Below are positions 8,252-17,667 of a stretch of DNA of 64,000 nucleotides, piece by piece; the stretch's first letter is position 1; each line of letters opens with the position of its first letter. The translations under genes were made by a program, and so were the position numbers. Source of the DNA: Georgenia sp. EYE_87 (GTDB lineage Bacteria; Actinomycetota; Actinomycetes; Actinomycetales; Actinomycetaceae); contig NZ_JAHXNL010000011.1 in NCBI RefSeq assembly GCF_023148685.1, positions 1-64,000 on the forward strand. The letters are read 5' to 3'. The notes under the pieces were generated by a model. The model ran no database searches and was not told where the DNA came from. It was given only the letters and a program-made list of their open reading frames with translations.

Positions 8252-8953
8252 TCACCCCCGGTCACCGGGCGGGCGCCGCCGCCACCGCAGCCGCGGGACG
8301 GGAAGCCGCACCGCCTCCGCGTCGGGAAGGGTCCAGCGCCGCCAGTGCGCGAGGATGCTCAGCCCGGCGCCCACCACGATGCCGGTCACCATCCCCGCCG
8401 TCTCCTGGCCCTCGGAGTACAGCGCGATCATCGCCAGGCTGGCGAACACCGCGGACGTCGCGTAGAGCGTGTTGCCGCCGAAGATGGTGGGCACCTGCCC
8501 GACGACGACGTCGCGGATCATGCCCCCGCCCACCGCCGTCGTCACCCCGAGCAGCACCGCCGGGAGCACGCCCAGGCCCGCGGCGAGCGCCTTGGCCGCC
8601 CCGGTGGCCGCCCAGCACCCGAGCGCGATGCCGTCCGCCACCAGGAAGGTCCGGTTCCACCACCGCCCGCCCAGCGGGACGAAGAAGGCGACGACGGCGC
8701 CCACCAGGGCGGTGCCGAGGTAAGCCGGATCCGTCAGGGCCACGGGCGGGCCCGCCTGCAGCAGGGTGTCGCGCAGCATGCCGCCGCCCAGCCCGGAGAC
8801 GATCGCCAGGATCGCGAACCCCACCAGGTCGAACCGGCGCTGGCGCGCGATCGTGCCGCCCAGCACGCCGTTGAGGAGCACGCCGGTGAGGTCGATCGCC
8901 CGGAACACGTCCGGGAGGAGGTCCCCCAGCTGCCCTGTCACGTCCGCGGCCAC
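8252..8953 (-). CDS. TRIC-type cation channel family protein (YadS/UPF0126)
   Basis: 233-residue membrane protein built from two repeated units, each with a glycine motif: SGLGGGMLRDTLL in the first and TAVGGGMIRDVVVGQVP in the second. About seven hydrophobic helices are visible. Prokaryotic TRIC homologues form trimeric K+-permeable channels; the physiological role in bacteria is unclear. GTG 8953 (VAADVTGQLG) is the likely start, because sequence upstream is highly charged and not family-like. The charged RLRWRRRPPGDRG tail is cytoplasmic by the positive-inside rule. Confidence 0.85.
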   Translation of the reverse strand: MAADVTGQLGDLLPDVFRAIDLTGVLLNGVLGGTIARQRRFDLVGFAILAIVSGLGGGMLRDTLLQAGPPVALTDPAYLGTALVGAVVAFFVPLGGRWWNRTFLVADGIALGCWAATGAAKALAAGLGVLPAVLLGVTTAVGGGMIRDVVVGQVPTIFGGNTLYATSAVFASLAMIALYSEGQETAGMVTGIVVGAGLSILAHWRRWTLPDAEAVRLPVPRLRWRRRPPGDRG

Positions 8954-9009
8954 ACCCGATCCTCGCGCCCGCCCTGGCGGGCGGGCAACGGGGGCGCGCC
9001 GCGCGCGTC

Positions 9010-10335
9010 TCAGCCGGCGGCGGCCGGCACGGGCGCCCGCGCGCCCCGCACGCCGCGGAAGACGGCGAGCGCGGCGTCCAGGTCCTCCCGGAGGTCCTCG
9101 ACGTCCTCGAGCCCCACGGAGAACCGCACGGTCGTCGGCACGATCCCGAGCGCGTCGCGCGTGACCGGGTCGACCCGGCGGTGCGTCGTCGTCGCCGGGT
9201 GCGTGACCATCGACTTCGCGTCCCCCAGGTTGTTGGAGATGTCCACCACGCGCAGGGCGTCGAGGAACGCGAAGGTGCGCTCGACGTCGGCCCGGGCGGC
9301 CGGGTCCGCGCTGGCGAGCCCGGAGCCGTCGAGGGTGAAGGTGACGACCGTCCCGCCCCCGCTCATCTGTGCCCGCGCGAGGTCGTGCTGCGGGTGGGAG
9401 GCCAGGAACGGGTAGCGCACCGAGGCCACGCCCGGCTGCTGCTCCAGCCACCGCGCCAGCTCAAGCGCCGTGGCCGTCTGGGCGCGGACCCGCAGGGGCA
9501 GCGTCTCCAGCCCCTTGGCCAGCACCCAGGCGTTGAACGGCGCGAGGTTGGGACCGGTGCTGCGGATCAGCGACTGCACGGGCCCGCGCACGAGCTCGCG
9601 CGTGCCCAGGATCGCCCCGCCCATGACCCGGCCCTGGCCGTCGATGTGCTTCGTCGCGGAGTAGACGACGACGTCGGCGCCGAGCTCGAGCGGCCGCTGC
9701 AGCACCGGGGTGGCGAAGACGTTGTCCACGATGACCGTCGCGCCGGCGGCGTGCGCGAGGCGGGCGATCGCGGGCAGGTCGAGGACGTCCTGCATCGGGT
9801 TCGACGGTGACTCGAGGAAGACGACGTCGGCGGGGGTGGCGAGCGCCGCGGCCCACTGGTCGAGGTCGGTGCCGGTGACGTAGTCGGTCCGCACTCCCCA
9901 CCGCGCCAGGATGTCGTCGAAGACGCACAGCGTGGAGCCGAACAGCTCCCGGGCCGCCACGACGCGCGAGCCGCTGCTCACCAGCGCCGCGAGCGCGGTG
10001 AAGACGGCGGACATGCCGGTCGACGTCGCGTAGCAGTCCTCGGCGCCCTCGATCAGGGCGAGGCGCTCCTCGAAGGTGGTGACGGTGGGGTTGGTGTAGC
10101 GCGAGTAGGTGTAGCGCTCGATCTCCTCCGCGAACGCCGCCTCCGCCTCGGCGGCACGGTCGTAGACGAAACCCTGGGTGAGGTAGAGCGCCTCGGAGGT
10201 CTCCTGGAACGCGCTGCGGTACTGCCCGCCGCGCACCGCGAGGGTGCCGGGGCGCAGACCCGCCGGGTCGACCGCGGGCCGCGGCAGGTCCGGCGGACAG
10301 AAGGGCTCGGACGGACAGGCAGGCAGGTCGGACAT
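9010..10335 (-). CDS. metZ: O-succinylhomoserine sulfhydrylase (MetZ-type PLP enzyme)
   Basis: 441-residue Cys/Met metabolism PLP enzyme forming homocysteine from an activated homoserine and sulfide. The PLP lysine is in YSATKHIDGQGRVMGGAI, whose HIDGQGR form separates MetZ from MetB and MetC. RYTYSRYTNPT and STGMSAVF are substrate and PLP contacts. ATG 10335 follows GGAGGAGC with good spacing. A SAM-I riboswitch lies in the leader, indicating shut-off when S-adenosylmethionine is plentiful. Homoserine acyl donor (succinyl or acetyl) cannot be settled from sequence. Confidence 0.9.
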   Translation of the reverse strand: MSDLPACPSEPFCPPDLPRPAVDPAGLRPGTLAVRGGQYRSAFQETSEALYLTQGFVYDRAAEAEAAFAEEIERYTYSRYTNPTVTTFEERLALIEGAEDCYATSTGMSAVFTALAALVSSGSRVVAARELFGSTLCVFDDILARWGVRTDYVTGTDLDQWAAALATPADVVFLESPSNPMQDVLDLPAIARLAHAAGATVIVDNVFATPVLQRPLELGADVVVYSATKHIDGQGRVMGGAILGTRELVRGPVQSLIRSTGPNLAPFNAWVLAKGLETLPLRVRAQTATALELARWLEQQPGVASVRYPFLASHPQHDLARAQMSGGGTVVTFTLDGSGLASADPAARADVERTFAFLDALRVVDISNNLGDAKSMVTHPATTTHRRVDPVTRDALGIVPTTVRFSVGLEDVEDLREDLDAALAVFRGVRGARAPVPAAAG

Positions 10336-10344
10336 GTCGCGCTC

Positions 10345-10438
10345 CTCCATCGGGCCTGGCGGAAGCACCCTCCCCACACGGAGTGGGAGGTTGCTGCAGC
10401 GTCGTCGAGCCAGATCTCTCGGCTGCTCTGGATGGTGT
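10345..10438 (-). promoter_or_regulatory. SAM-I riboswitch (S-box) controlling metZ
   Basis: The minus-strand leader shows the S-box order: AGAGCAGCCGAGAGATCTGG, then GACGCTGCAGCAACC, a P3 hairpin CTCCCACTC/GTGTGGGGAG, GGTGCTTCCGCCAG and GAT. TCTGGC near the 5' side pairs with GCCAG(G) on the 3' side, closing P2. The final element runs directly into the GGAGGAG ribosome binding site, so control is likely at translation initiation; no U-run terminator is seen. Confidence 0.85.
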
Positions 10439-10589
10439 GCGGCGATCGTAGGGCGCCGCGCGGGCACGCCGGGCCCGCGCCCGGCTCATGGCCGCATGCT
10501 GAGACCGGGGCACCGACGCGTCCGGCTGCCGGACCGCTGCCCGCGGCGGCGGCCGACCGCGCGGGAGGTCGGACTGACATGATCGGGGC

Positions 10590-11618
10590 ATGAGCCACGA
10601 CGCCCAGCCCGCTCTGACCGCTCGGCACGCAGCCGCGCCCCCGCCCGTCGTCGAGGACGACCTGCTGGGGCCACCGTGGGTGACGCGCACGATCCCGCTC
10701 GGCGACCGTCTCGACGGCGGGGAGGAGCCCGGCGCCCCGGACGTCGCGACGCTCGTGCACCAGAGGGACGCCGGCTCCGCGCCCCGCGCCGTGCTCTACC
10801 TGCCCGGGTTCGTCGACTACTTCTTCCAGGCCGAGCACGCCCAGGCGTGGATCGACGCCGGCTACGACTTCTACGGCCTCGACCTGCGCCGCTCCGGCCG
10901 CTCGACCAACGGGCACCCGCGCCCGGACGACGTCCGTGACCTCCGCGTCCAGGACGAGGAGATCGGCAAGGCGCTCGCGATCATCCAGGAGGGTGGCCCG
11001 CGCCCGGTGGTCCTCCTCGGTCACTCGACCGGCGGCCTGCAGGCGGTGCTCTGGGCGGCCGACCACCCTGGCAGCGTGGACGCCGTCGTCCTCAACTCCC
11101 CCTGGCTGGACCTCAACTCCGGCTGGTTCACCCGCGTCCCGGTCACCGAGCTCGTCGACAAGCTCGGGGCCTGGCTCCCCAGCCTCCCGGTCGGCTCGCT
11201 CAACCAGGCCTACGGCCGGTACCTGCACAACGGCTCCGGCGGCGACTGGGAGTACGAGCTCGCGCTGAAGCCCCACGAGGGCTTCCCCGCGCGCGCCGGG
11301 TTCATCCGGACGGTGCGCCGCGCGCAGGCGGAGATCGGCCGCGGGCTCGAGGTCTCCGTGCCGGTGCTGCTGTGCTGCTCGACGCGGTCCGGGCACCGCA
11401 AGCACCCCGGGCCGGCGGACCTGTCGACCTCCGACGTCGTCCTCGACGTGCGCCAGATGATCAGCCGGGCGCCGATGATCGGGGAGGACGTCACCATCCT
11501 CCAGGTGCCCGGCGGCGTCCACGACCTCGCGCTCTCGCCCCAGCCGGGCCGGGAGTACTACACGCGCAGCGCGATCGAGTGGGCGGACGCCCGCCTCGGC
11601 GTCGACGGCGGAGCCTGA
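10590..11618 (+). CDS. Alpha/beta hydrolase, serine aminopeptidase S33/lysophospholipase type
   Basis: 342-residue soluble hydrolase. The nucleophile elbow is GHSTGG, the oxyanion region is VLYLPGFVDYFFQ, and a late Asp/His pair (EDVTILQVPGGVHDLALS) completes a triad. DFYGLDLRRSGRST is typical of monoacylglycerol-lipase-like Hydrolase_4 proteins. No signal peptide. It stands alone; substrate unknown, probably a lipid ester. Divergent from metZ across a 254-bp gap that contains the riboswitch. Confidence 0.82.
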   Translation: MSHDAQPALTARHAAAPPPVVEDDLLGPPWVTRTIPLGDRLDGGEEPGAPDVATLVHQRDAGSAPRAVLYLPGFVDYFFQAEHAQAWIDAGYDFYGLDLRRSGRSTNGHPRPDDVRDLRVQDEEIGKALAIIQEGGPRPVVLLGHSTGGLQAVLWAADHPGSVDAVVLNSPWLDLNSGWFTRVPVTELVDKLGAWLPSLPVGSLNQAYGRYLHNGSGGDWEYELALKPHEGFPARAGFIRTVRRAQAEIGRGLEVSVPVLLCCSTRSGHRKHPGPADLSTSDVVLDVRQMISRAPMIGEDVTILQVPGGVHDLALSPQPGREYYTRSAIEWADARLGVDGGA

Positions 11619-11632
11619 GCGGGCGGCTGCTC

Positions 11633-11728
11633 AGGTCTGACCAGGCCCAGGTCTGGCTCTCACCGCCGACGTCCGACCGTGCCGGCGAGGTCTGACGCTC
11701 AGGACCCTGAGCAGGTCCCGGCAGACCT
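11633..11728. repeat. AGGTCTG repeats and a 16-bp palindrome in a convergent gap
   Basis: AGGTCTG occurs three times directly (11633, 11649, 11688) and once inverted (11722-11728). GCTCAGG-AC-CCTGAGC at 11697-11712 is a perfect 7-bp hairpin. The gap lies between the hydrolase and the convergent MFS exporter, so a weak bidirectional terminator is the simplest reading. Confidence 0.4.
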
Positions 11729-13470
11729 CAGCGACCGACCCGCGCCAGGTCCGACGAAGGCCCGGCTCCGTCGTCGCCCACGGTGCGTGCGCGCTTGCCG
11801 CTCCGGTCCACCATCGCCGTCGTGGCCGGCGTGGCGTCCCCGGGTGCCGCCGTCGTCCCGGGACCGGCGTCGGCCTCGATGACCTCGCGGGCGCTCGCCG
11901 GGACCTCCCAGGTGCTGCGGAGCTCGGTGCCGCGCATGAACGCCACGGCGACCAGCCCGGCCACCGCGATCAGCGCGGCCCCGGCGAAGACCAGGCCGAT
12001 GCCGTCGCCGTATGCCTCGCGCACCACCTGGGCCATCTCCGCCGGCAGCGCCGAGAGGTCGAGCGAGGCGGTCGAGGAGTCGAGCTCGGTCACGTCGATG
12101 CCGCGCTCCGCGTACCCGGCGAGGGTCAGCGAGGTGACCCGGGCCGCGTAGACCGCGCCGAGCACCTGGATGCCGACCGCGCCGCCGAGGCTGCGGAAGA
12201 ACGTCACGGTCGAGGTGGCGGCGCCGACGTTGCCGATCTCCACGGTGTTCTGCACCGCCAGCACCAGGTTCTGCATGGACGCGCCGAGGCCCAGGCCCGC
12301 GATGAGCAGGTAGAGACTCACCGCCCACAGCGGGGTCGTCCCGCCGACGGTGGCCATCAGGCCCATGCCCGCGGCGAGCAGGGCGATGCCGCCGACGACG
12401 TACGGCTTCCACCGCCCGCTCCGCGTGACCAGGTTCCCCGACACCGTGGAGGAGATCAGCAGGCCGCCCATGAGCGGCAGACCCAGCCAGCCGGCGATCG
12501 TCGGGCTGTACGCGCGGCCGATCTGGAAGTACTGGCCCAGGAAGATCATCGTCCCGAACATCGCGGTGCCGACGGCGAGGCTCGCCACGACCGCCAGCGC
12601 CGTGGTCCGCTCGGTGAGGATGTGCAGCGGCACCACCGGCTCGCTGACGCGGCGCTCGACCAGGACGAACGCCAGAGCGGCGACGACGGCGCCGGCGAGC
12701 ATGGCCGCCGTCTGCCAGGACATCCATGCGAAGGCGTGGTTGGCGAACGAGACCCAGATGAGCAGCAGCGTGGCGGACAGCGAGATGAGGGCGGCGCCGG
12801 ACCAGTCGACCTTCGCCCCCGGACGGCCCTTGCCGGGCACCTGGAGGTTCTTCGCGAGCACGGCGAACGCGGCCGCCACGAAGGGGATGGCCACCCAGAA
12901 GCACCAGCGCCAGCCGAGCCACGGGATGTCCACGATGAGGCCGCCCACGAGGGGGCCGGACACCGTCGCCAGGGCGATGACGGCGCCCATGTAGCCGTTG
13001 TACCGGCCGCGCTGCCGCGGCGGGATGATCGTGGCGATGATGATCTGCGTGAGCACCATGTTGGCGCCCATGCCGATGCCCTGGATCACCCGGACCGCGA
13101 TGAGCATGCCGGCCGAGGTCGACATGCCGGCGACCAGCGAGCCGAGCGCGAAGAGCGCGAGCGAGGCGAGCAGCAGCTTCTTCTTGTCGAAGAGGTCGGC
13201 GAGCTTCCCGGCGATCGGGGTCACCGCCGTCGAGGCCAGGATCGTCGAGGTGACGATCCAGGTGTACTGCTGCTGCGTCCCGCCGATCTCCCCCACGATC
13301 ACCGGCAGCGCGTTGCCCACGATGGTGCCGGAGAGGTTGGCGACGAACATCCCGAGCAGCAGTCCGGTGAGCACCTTGAGGATCTGCCGGTGGTCCTCGT
13401 GGGCGAGCGCGGCCTGCTCCGGCGTCATGCCGGCGTAGGCCCGGCGCGAGGTCAGGTCCTTCTTCTTCAC
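11728..13470 (-). CDS. DHA2-family MFS drug exporter (EmrB/QacA-like, 14 TM)
   Basis: 580-residue major facilitator with about 14 hydrophobic helices starting at residue 30. The motif-A loop is GKLADLFDKKK and motif C is seen in LATVSGPLVGGLI, both typical of proton-driven antiporters. The C-terminal 70 residues are polar and low in complexity. GTG 13470 overlaps the TGA of the MarR gene in a GTGA, so translation is coupled. The context, a MarR regulator plus exporter, points to an inducible multidrug efflux pair. Substrate not predictable. Confidence 0.9.
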   Translation of the reverse strand: MKKKDLTSRRAYAGMTPEQAALAHEDHRQILKVLTGLLLGMFVANLSGTIVGNALPVIVGEIGGTQQQYTWIVTSTILASTAVTPIAGKLADLFDKKKLLLASLALFALGSLVAGMSTSAGMLIAVRVIQGIGMGANMVLTQIIIATIIPPRQRGRYNGYMGAVIALATVSGPLVGGLIVDIPWLGWRWCFWVAIPFVAAAFAVLAKNLQVPGKGRPGAKVDWSGAALISLSATLLLIWVSFANHAFAWMSWQTAAMLAGAVVAALAFVLVERRVSEPVVPLHILTERTTALAVVASLAVGTAMFGTMIFLGQYFQIGRAYSPTIAGWLGLPLMGGLLISSTVSGNLVTRSGRWKPYVVGGIALLAAGMGLMATVGGTTPLWAVSLYLLIAGLGLGASMQNLVLAVQNTVEIGNVGAATSTVTFFRSLGGAVGIQVLGAVYAARVTSLTLAGYAERGIDVTELDSSTASLDLSALPAEMAQVVREAYGDGIGLVFAGAALIAVAGLVAVAFMRGTELRSTWEVPASAREVIEADAGPGTTAAPGDATPATTAMVDRSGKRARTVGDDGAGPSSDLARVGR

Positions 13471-13970
13471 GCGTGATCCTTGGCTTCGGTGTCGGCCGGC
13501 GTGGGGCCGGAGAGCTTGGCGTAGACGACGGCGGAGGCGTCGGTCAGGTCCGCGAGGTCGTCGGCGAGGCGGCTGATCCGCTCGACCGGCCAGTCCTGCA
13601 TGGACTCGACGACCGCCTGCAGGTGCAGGCGGCGCACCTCGCGGAGCTTCTCGCGCCCGGCGTCGGTGAGGGAGACGAGCGAGGCGCGCCCGTCGTCGGG
13701 GTCGGACCGGCGGGTGACCAGGCCCAGCTTCTCCAGGGCCGCCACCTGACGGCTGATCACCGAGGGATCGACCAGCTGGTGCGTGGCGAGGCCGGCCACG
13801 CGGCACTCCTGCTCACGGTGGAGGGCGAAGAGGAGCTGCACCTGCGCGCCCTGCATCCCGCAGGCCTGGGACACGAGCACGGCGGAGGTGCGGCTCCGGC
13901 GGACCAGCGAGCTGAGTGCATCGAGGACACGCTCGGAAGCCTCCGGCCGCGACGGGGAGGAATCGGACAT
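13467..13970 (-). CDS. MarR-family transcriptional regulator
   Basis: 167 residues with a winged-helix core: a recognition helix around LVDPSVISRQVAALEKLG and a wing containing RRSDPDDGRASLVSLT, the classic MarR DxRxxxxxLT motif. ATG 13970 (MSDSSPSRPEA) is preceded by GGTGGAGCA. It lies first in the operon with the DHA2 exporter and presumably represses both genes through the palindrome in its own promoter (13990-14002). Confidence 0.92.
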   Translation of the reverse strand: MSDSSPSRPEASERVLDALSSLVRRSRTSAVLVSQACGMQGAQVQLLFALHREQECRVAGLATHQLVDPSVISRQVAALEKLGLVTRRSDPDDGRASLVSLTDAGREKLREVRRLHLQAVVESMQDWPVERISRLADDLADLTDASAVVYAKLSGPTPADTEAKDHA

Positions 13971-13981
13971 TGCTCCACCGT

Positions 13982-14008
13982 ACATCTACATGCACCATGC
14001 ATCTAAAT
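13982..14008 (-). promoter_or_regulatory. Promoter/operator region of the MarR-exporter operon
   Basis: An AT-rich island in otherwise GC-rich DNA. ATGCA-CCA-TGCAT (13990-14002) is a perfect 5-bp inverted repeat, and on the minus strand TAGATG occurs on both sides of it. It lies 20-40 bp upstream of the start codon, where MarR autoregulatory sites usually sit. Confidence 0.5.
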
Positions 14009-14049
14009 GGGAGGCGGTGCTCTCGGTCACCGTTCGTGACGGCCCGGGG

Positions 14050-14568
14050 TCAGCCGCGCACGTCGTGCAGGTGGTGCAGCACGTCGTGGACGAAGTACTG
14101 GCTCAGCGTGCGCACCGTGAACACCGACCCGTTGGACCGCAGCCCGGGACGCTCCCACGCGCTCTCGGGGACCGCCTCGAACGCGTCCGCGACGGCGGCG
14201 CCCGCACCCGCGAGCTCGCCCGCCACCACCGCGGGGTCCTGGTCGCGGTACCGGCCGGCGACGGCGGCGACGTCCTGGTCCCAGTCGGCGAAGGTCGGCC
14301 CGTCCTCCGCGAGCATGAGAACCAGGCGGCCCCGGAAGACCCCGAAGACGTCGCGCACGTGGGCGGCGTACTCCAGCGGTGACCACGTGCCCTCGTCGGG
14401 CCGCTCCGCGACGTCGCGACGGCGGAGCACCGCCTCCCAGCGCGGGATCGCCTCCCGCACCCGGGCAGCCACGGTGGCGGGCGTCTCCCCCGCGACCTCC
14501 GCGCCGCACTGCTCGCAGCGCCGCTGCAGCACCCAGGTCCAGTCCTTGGTGTCCGGTTCGATCGCCAT
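14050..14568 (-). CDS. DinB-family protein
   Basis: 172-residue four-helix-bundle protein of the DinB/DUF664 group. TWSPLEYAAHVRDVFGVFRGR and the end YFVHDVLHHLHDVRG supply the histidines expected for the metal site of DinB-fold thiol-dependent transferases. An N-terminal CEQCG pair is present. ATG 14568 follows GGGGAGGCG. In Actinobacteria this fold includes mycothiol- or bacillithiol-dependent enzymes, but no such link is shown here. Divergent from moeZ. Confidence 0.8.
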   Translation of the reverse strand: MAIEPDTKDWTWVLQRRCEQCGAEVAGETPATVAARVREAIPRWEAVLRRRDVAERPDEGTWSPLEYAAHVRDVFGVFRGRLVLMLAEDGPTFADWDQDVAAVAGRYRDQDPAVVAGELAGAGAAVADAFEAVPESAWERPGLRSNGSVFTVRTLSQYFVHDVLHHLHDVRG

Positions 14569-14630
14569 GTCGCCTCCCCGCTGCGCCAGCCTGGGACCCT
14601 TGGCCCCGGCACGGACCCTACAGTGGGGCC

Positions 14631-15851
14631 ATGCACACGTCCGCCATCGTGGAGCCCGGGCCGCCGCTGACCCGGGAGCAGGTCCAGCGGTACTCGCGGC
14701 ACCTGCTGCTCGGTCAGCTCGGAGACGCCGGTCAGCGCCGGCTGCTCGCCGCCCGGGTGCTCGTCATGGGCGCCGGTGGTCTCGGCTCGCCGGTGCTGCA
14801 GTACCTCGCCGCCGCCGGGGTCGGGCACCTGACCGTCGTCGACGACGACGTCGTGGACGCCTCGAACCTCCAGCGCCAGGTCATCCACTCCACGGCCGAC
14901 GTGGGCCGCCCCAAGGTCGAGTCCGCGGCCGCGCACGTCCGGGCGCTCAACCCGGACGTCGTGGTCACCGGCCACCACGTCCGCCTGGACGCGGCCAACG
15001 CGCGAGACCTCCTCGGCGGGCACGACCTCGTCATCGACGGCACCGACAACTTCCCCACCCGCTACCTCGTCAACGACGTCTGCGCCGAGCTCGGGATCCC
15101 CCTGGTCTGGGGGTCGATCCTGCGCTTCGACGCCCAGGTCTCCGTGTTCTGGTCCCGGCCCGGCGGCGACTCCCCCGGCGTGACGCTCCGCGACCTCTTC
15201 CCCACGCCGCCCCCGGAGGGCACGACGCCGTCGTGCGGCCAGGCCGGCGTGCTCGGCGCCATGTGCGGCCAGGTCGGCTCGATCATGGCCGCGGAGGCCG
15301 TCAAGCTGATCACCGGCGCCGGCGAGCCGCTGCTCGGCCGGGTGCTCGTGCTCGACGTGCTGGGCGCCCGCTGGAGCGAGCTGCCGGTGCGCCCGCGCCC
15401 GGGCACGCCAGCCGCGCCCAGCACCCCCGCGGAGCTCGGGTACGACCCGGCGCCGGGCGTCGCCCCGGCGGGCCAGGGCGACGAAGCCGCGGCTCTGCCG
15501 GCGATCTCGGTGCGGGCCCTGGCCGAGCGGCTGGGCGCCCGCGAGCGCGGCACCGACGACTTCGTCCTCCTCGACGTCCGCGAGGCGCCGGAGCGCGGCA
15601 TCGTCGCGATCCCCGGCGCAGTGAGCCTGCCGCTCGCGGAGGTGCTCGCCGACCCGGAGGGCGTGGTGCACCGCCTCGACCTCGGCCGCCCCGGCGGCGT
15701 GGCCCGCGAGCTGCTGGTCCACTGCCGCAGCGGCCAGCGGTCTGCCCAGGCCGTCCACGCGCTGACCGACGCCGGCGCGCGCGCCGTGAACGTCGAGGGC
15801 GGCGTCCTGGCCTGGGTGGCGGACGTGGACCCGACGCTGCCGACGTACTGA
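14631..15851 (+). CDS. moeZ: MoeB/MoeZ-type sulfur-carrier adenylyltransferase with rhodanese domain
   Basis: 406 residues. An N-terminal ThiF/MoeB adenylation domain (ATP loop VMGAGGLGSPVLQYLAAAGV, then DNLQRQ-like SNLQRQVIH) activates the C-terminus of a small sulfur carrier such as MoaD or CysO. The C-terminal rhodanese domain (from about 290) has the persulfide Cys in VHCRSGQRSAQA and transfers the sulfur. This fused form is the actinobacterial MoeZ. The zinc CxxC pairs of E. coli MoeB are not evident. First gene of a Moco cluster; moeA follows after 52 bp. Confidence 0.9.
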   Translation: MHTSAIVEPGPPLTREQVQRYSRHLLLGQLGDAGQRRLLAARVLVMGAGGLGSPVLQYLAAAGVGHLTVVDDDVVDASNLQRQVIHSTADVGRPKVESAAAHVRALNPDVVVTGHHVRLDAANARDLLGGHDLVIDGTDNFPTRYLVNDVCAELGIPLVWGSILRFDAQVSVFWSRPGGDSPGVTLRDLFPTPPPEGTTPSCGQAGVLGAMCGQVGSIMAAEAVKLITGAGEPLLGRVLVLDVLGARWSELPVRPRPGTPAAPSTPAELGYDPAPGVAPAGQGDEAAALPAISVRALAERLGARERGTDDFVLLDVREAPERGIVAIPGAVSLPLAEVLADPEGVVHRLDLGRPGGVARELLVHCRSGQRSAQAVHALTDAGARAVNVEGGVLAWVADVDPTLPTY

Positions 15852-15903
15852 CCCGCCCGCCGCCCCAGCCCGGCGACCGCCGGCCGACCCGAGGAGAGAC
15901 CGG

Positions 15904-17183
15904 ATGATCACCGTCGAGGAGCACCGCGACGCGGTCCTGGCCGCCGTCCCGCGCCTCCCCGTGCGCGACGTCCCGCTCGCCGAGGCGCTCGGCTGCGTCC
16001 TGGCCGAGGACGTCACCGCCGTGCTCGCAGTCCCGCCGTTCGAGAACTCAGCGATGGACGGGTACGCGGTGCGCGCCGCGGACGTCGCCGGCGCCTCGGG
16101 GCAGGCCCCGGTGCGGCTGCGCGTCGTCGCGGACCTGCCCGCCGGGTCGGGCGAGCGCCCCGAGGTGCTCCCCGGCACCGCGGTGCGGATCATGACCGGC
16201 GCACCGGTGCCACCGGGCGCGGACGCCGTGGTCCCCGTCGAGCAGACGGACCAGCAGGCCGGGCCCGGCGCGGGCAGCGCCCTGCCCGAGGTGGTGGAGA
16301 TCCGCTCCCCCGCCGCCCCCGGCGCCCACGTCCGCCGCGCGGGCGACGACGTCACCCCGGGCACCGTCGTCGTCCCGGCCGGGATCGAGCTGCGTCCCCG
16401 CGACCTCTCGACCGCCGCGTCCACCGGGCACGGCACCCTCCCGGTCCACCCCCGCGTGCGGCTCGGCGTGCTCTCCACGGGCTCCGAGCTGGTCGCCCCC
16501 GGCACCCCGCTCGCCCACGGGCAGATCCCGGACTCCAACTCCGTCCTGGTCGCGGCGCTGGCGGAGACGCTCGGCGCCACCGCCGTCCCGCTGGAGACCG
16601 TCGACGACGACCCGGCCACCCTGCGCCGTCGCCTCCAGGAGGCCCTGGGCCGGGTGGACGCGATCGTCACGACCGGCGGCGTCAGCGCCGGCGCCTACGA
16701 CGTCGTCAAGGAGGTCCTCGCCCCGCTCGGCGAGGTGGCCTTCACCGCCGTCGCGATGCAGCCCGGCAAGCCGCAGGGCTTCGGGGTGCTGGACCACGAC
16801 GGCCGCGGCGTGCCGATCTTCTGCCTGCCCGGGAACCCGGTGAGCGTGTTCGTCAGCTTCGTCGTCTTCGTCGAGCCCGCGCTGCGGGTCATGGCCGGCC
16901 GCGGCACGACGGCGCAGCCGCAGACTCTGCAGCCCCTCCTCGTCGACGCGACGGTGGCCGCGGGCTGGCGCTGCCCGGCGGGGCGGCGCCAGTACATGCC
17001 CGTCGTGCTCGACGACCGCACCGACGACGACGGCACGCTCGTCCTGCTCGCCAGTCCCGCCTCCCCGGGCGGGTCGGGCTCCCATCTCGTGGCCTCTCTC
17101 GCGGAGGCGGACGGCCTGGCGATCGTCGACGCCGACGTCGAGGCCGTCGCGGAGGGGGACGTCGTCACCGTCATGATGGTGCC

Positions 17184-17187
<4 letters not shown>
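15904..17187 (+). CDS. moeA: Molybdopterin molybdotransferase
   Basis: 427 residues, full length. Inserts molybdate into adenylated molybdopterin (MPT-AMP) to give Moco. Motifs: [63 protein letters not shown] and [19 protein letters not shown] 15904 has GAGGAGAGA upstream. The stop overlaps the GTG start of moaC (GTGA). Confidence 0.97.
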
Positions 17188-17663
<476 letters not shown>

Positions 17664-17667
17664 CGCC

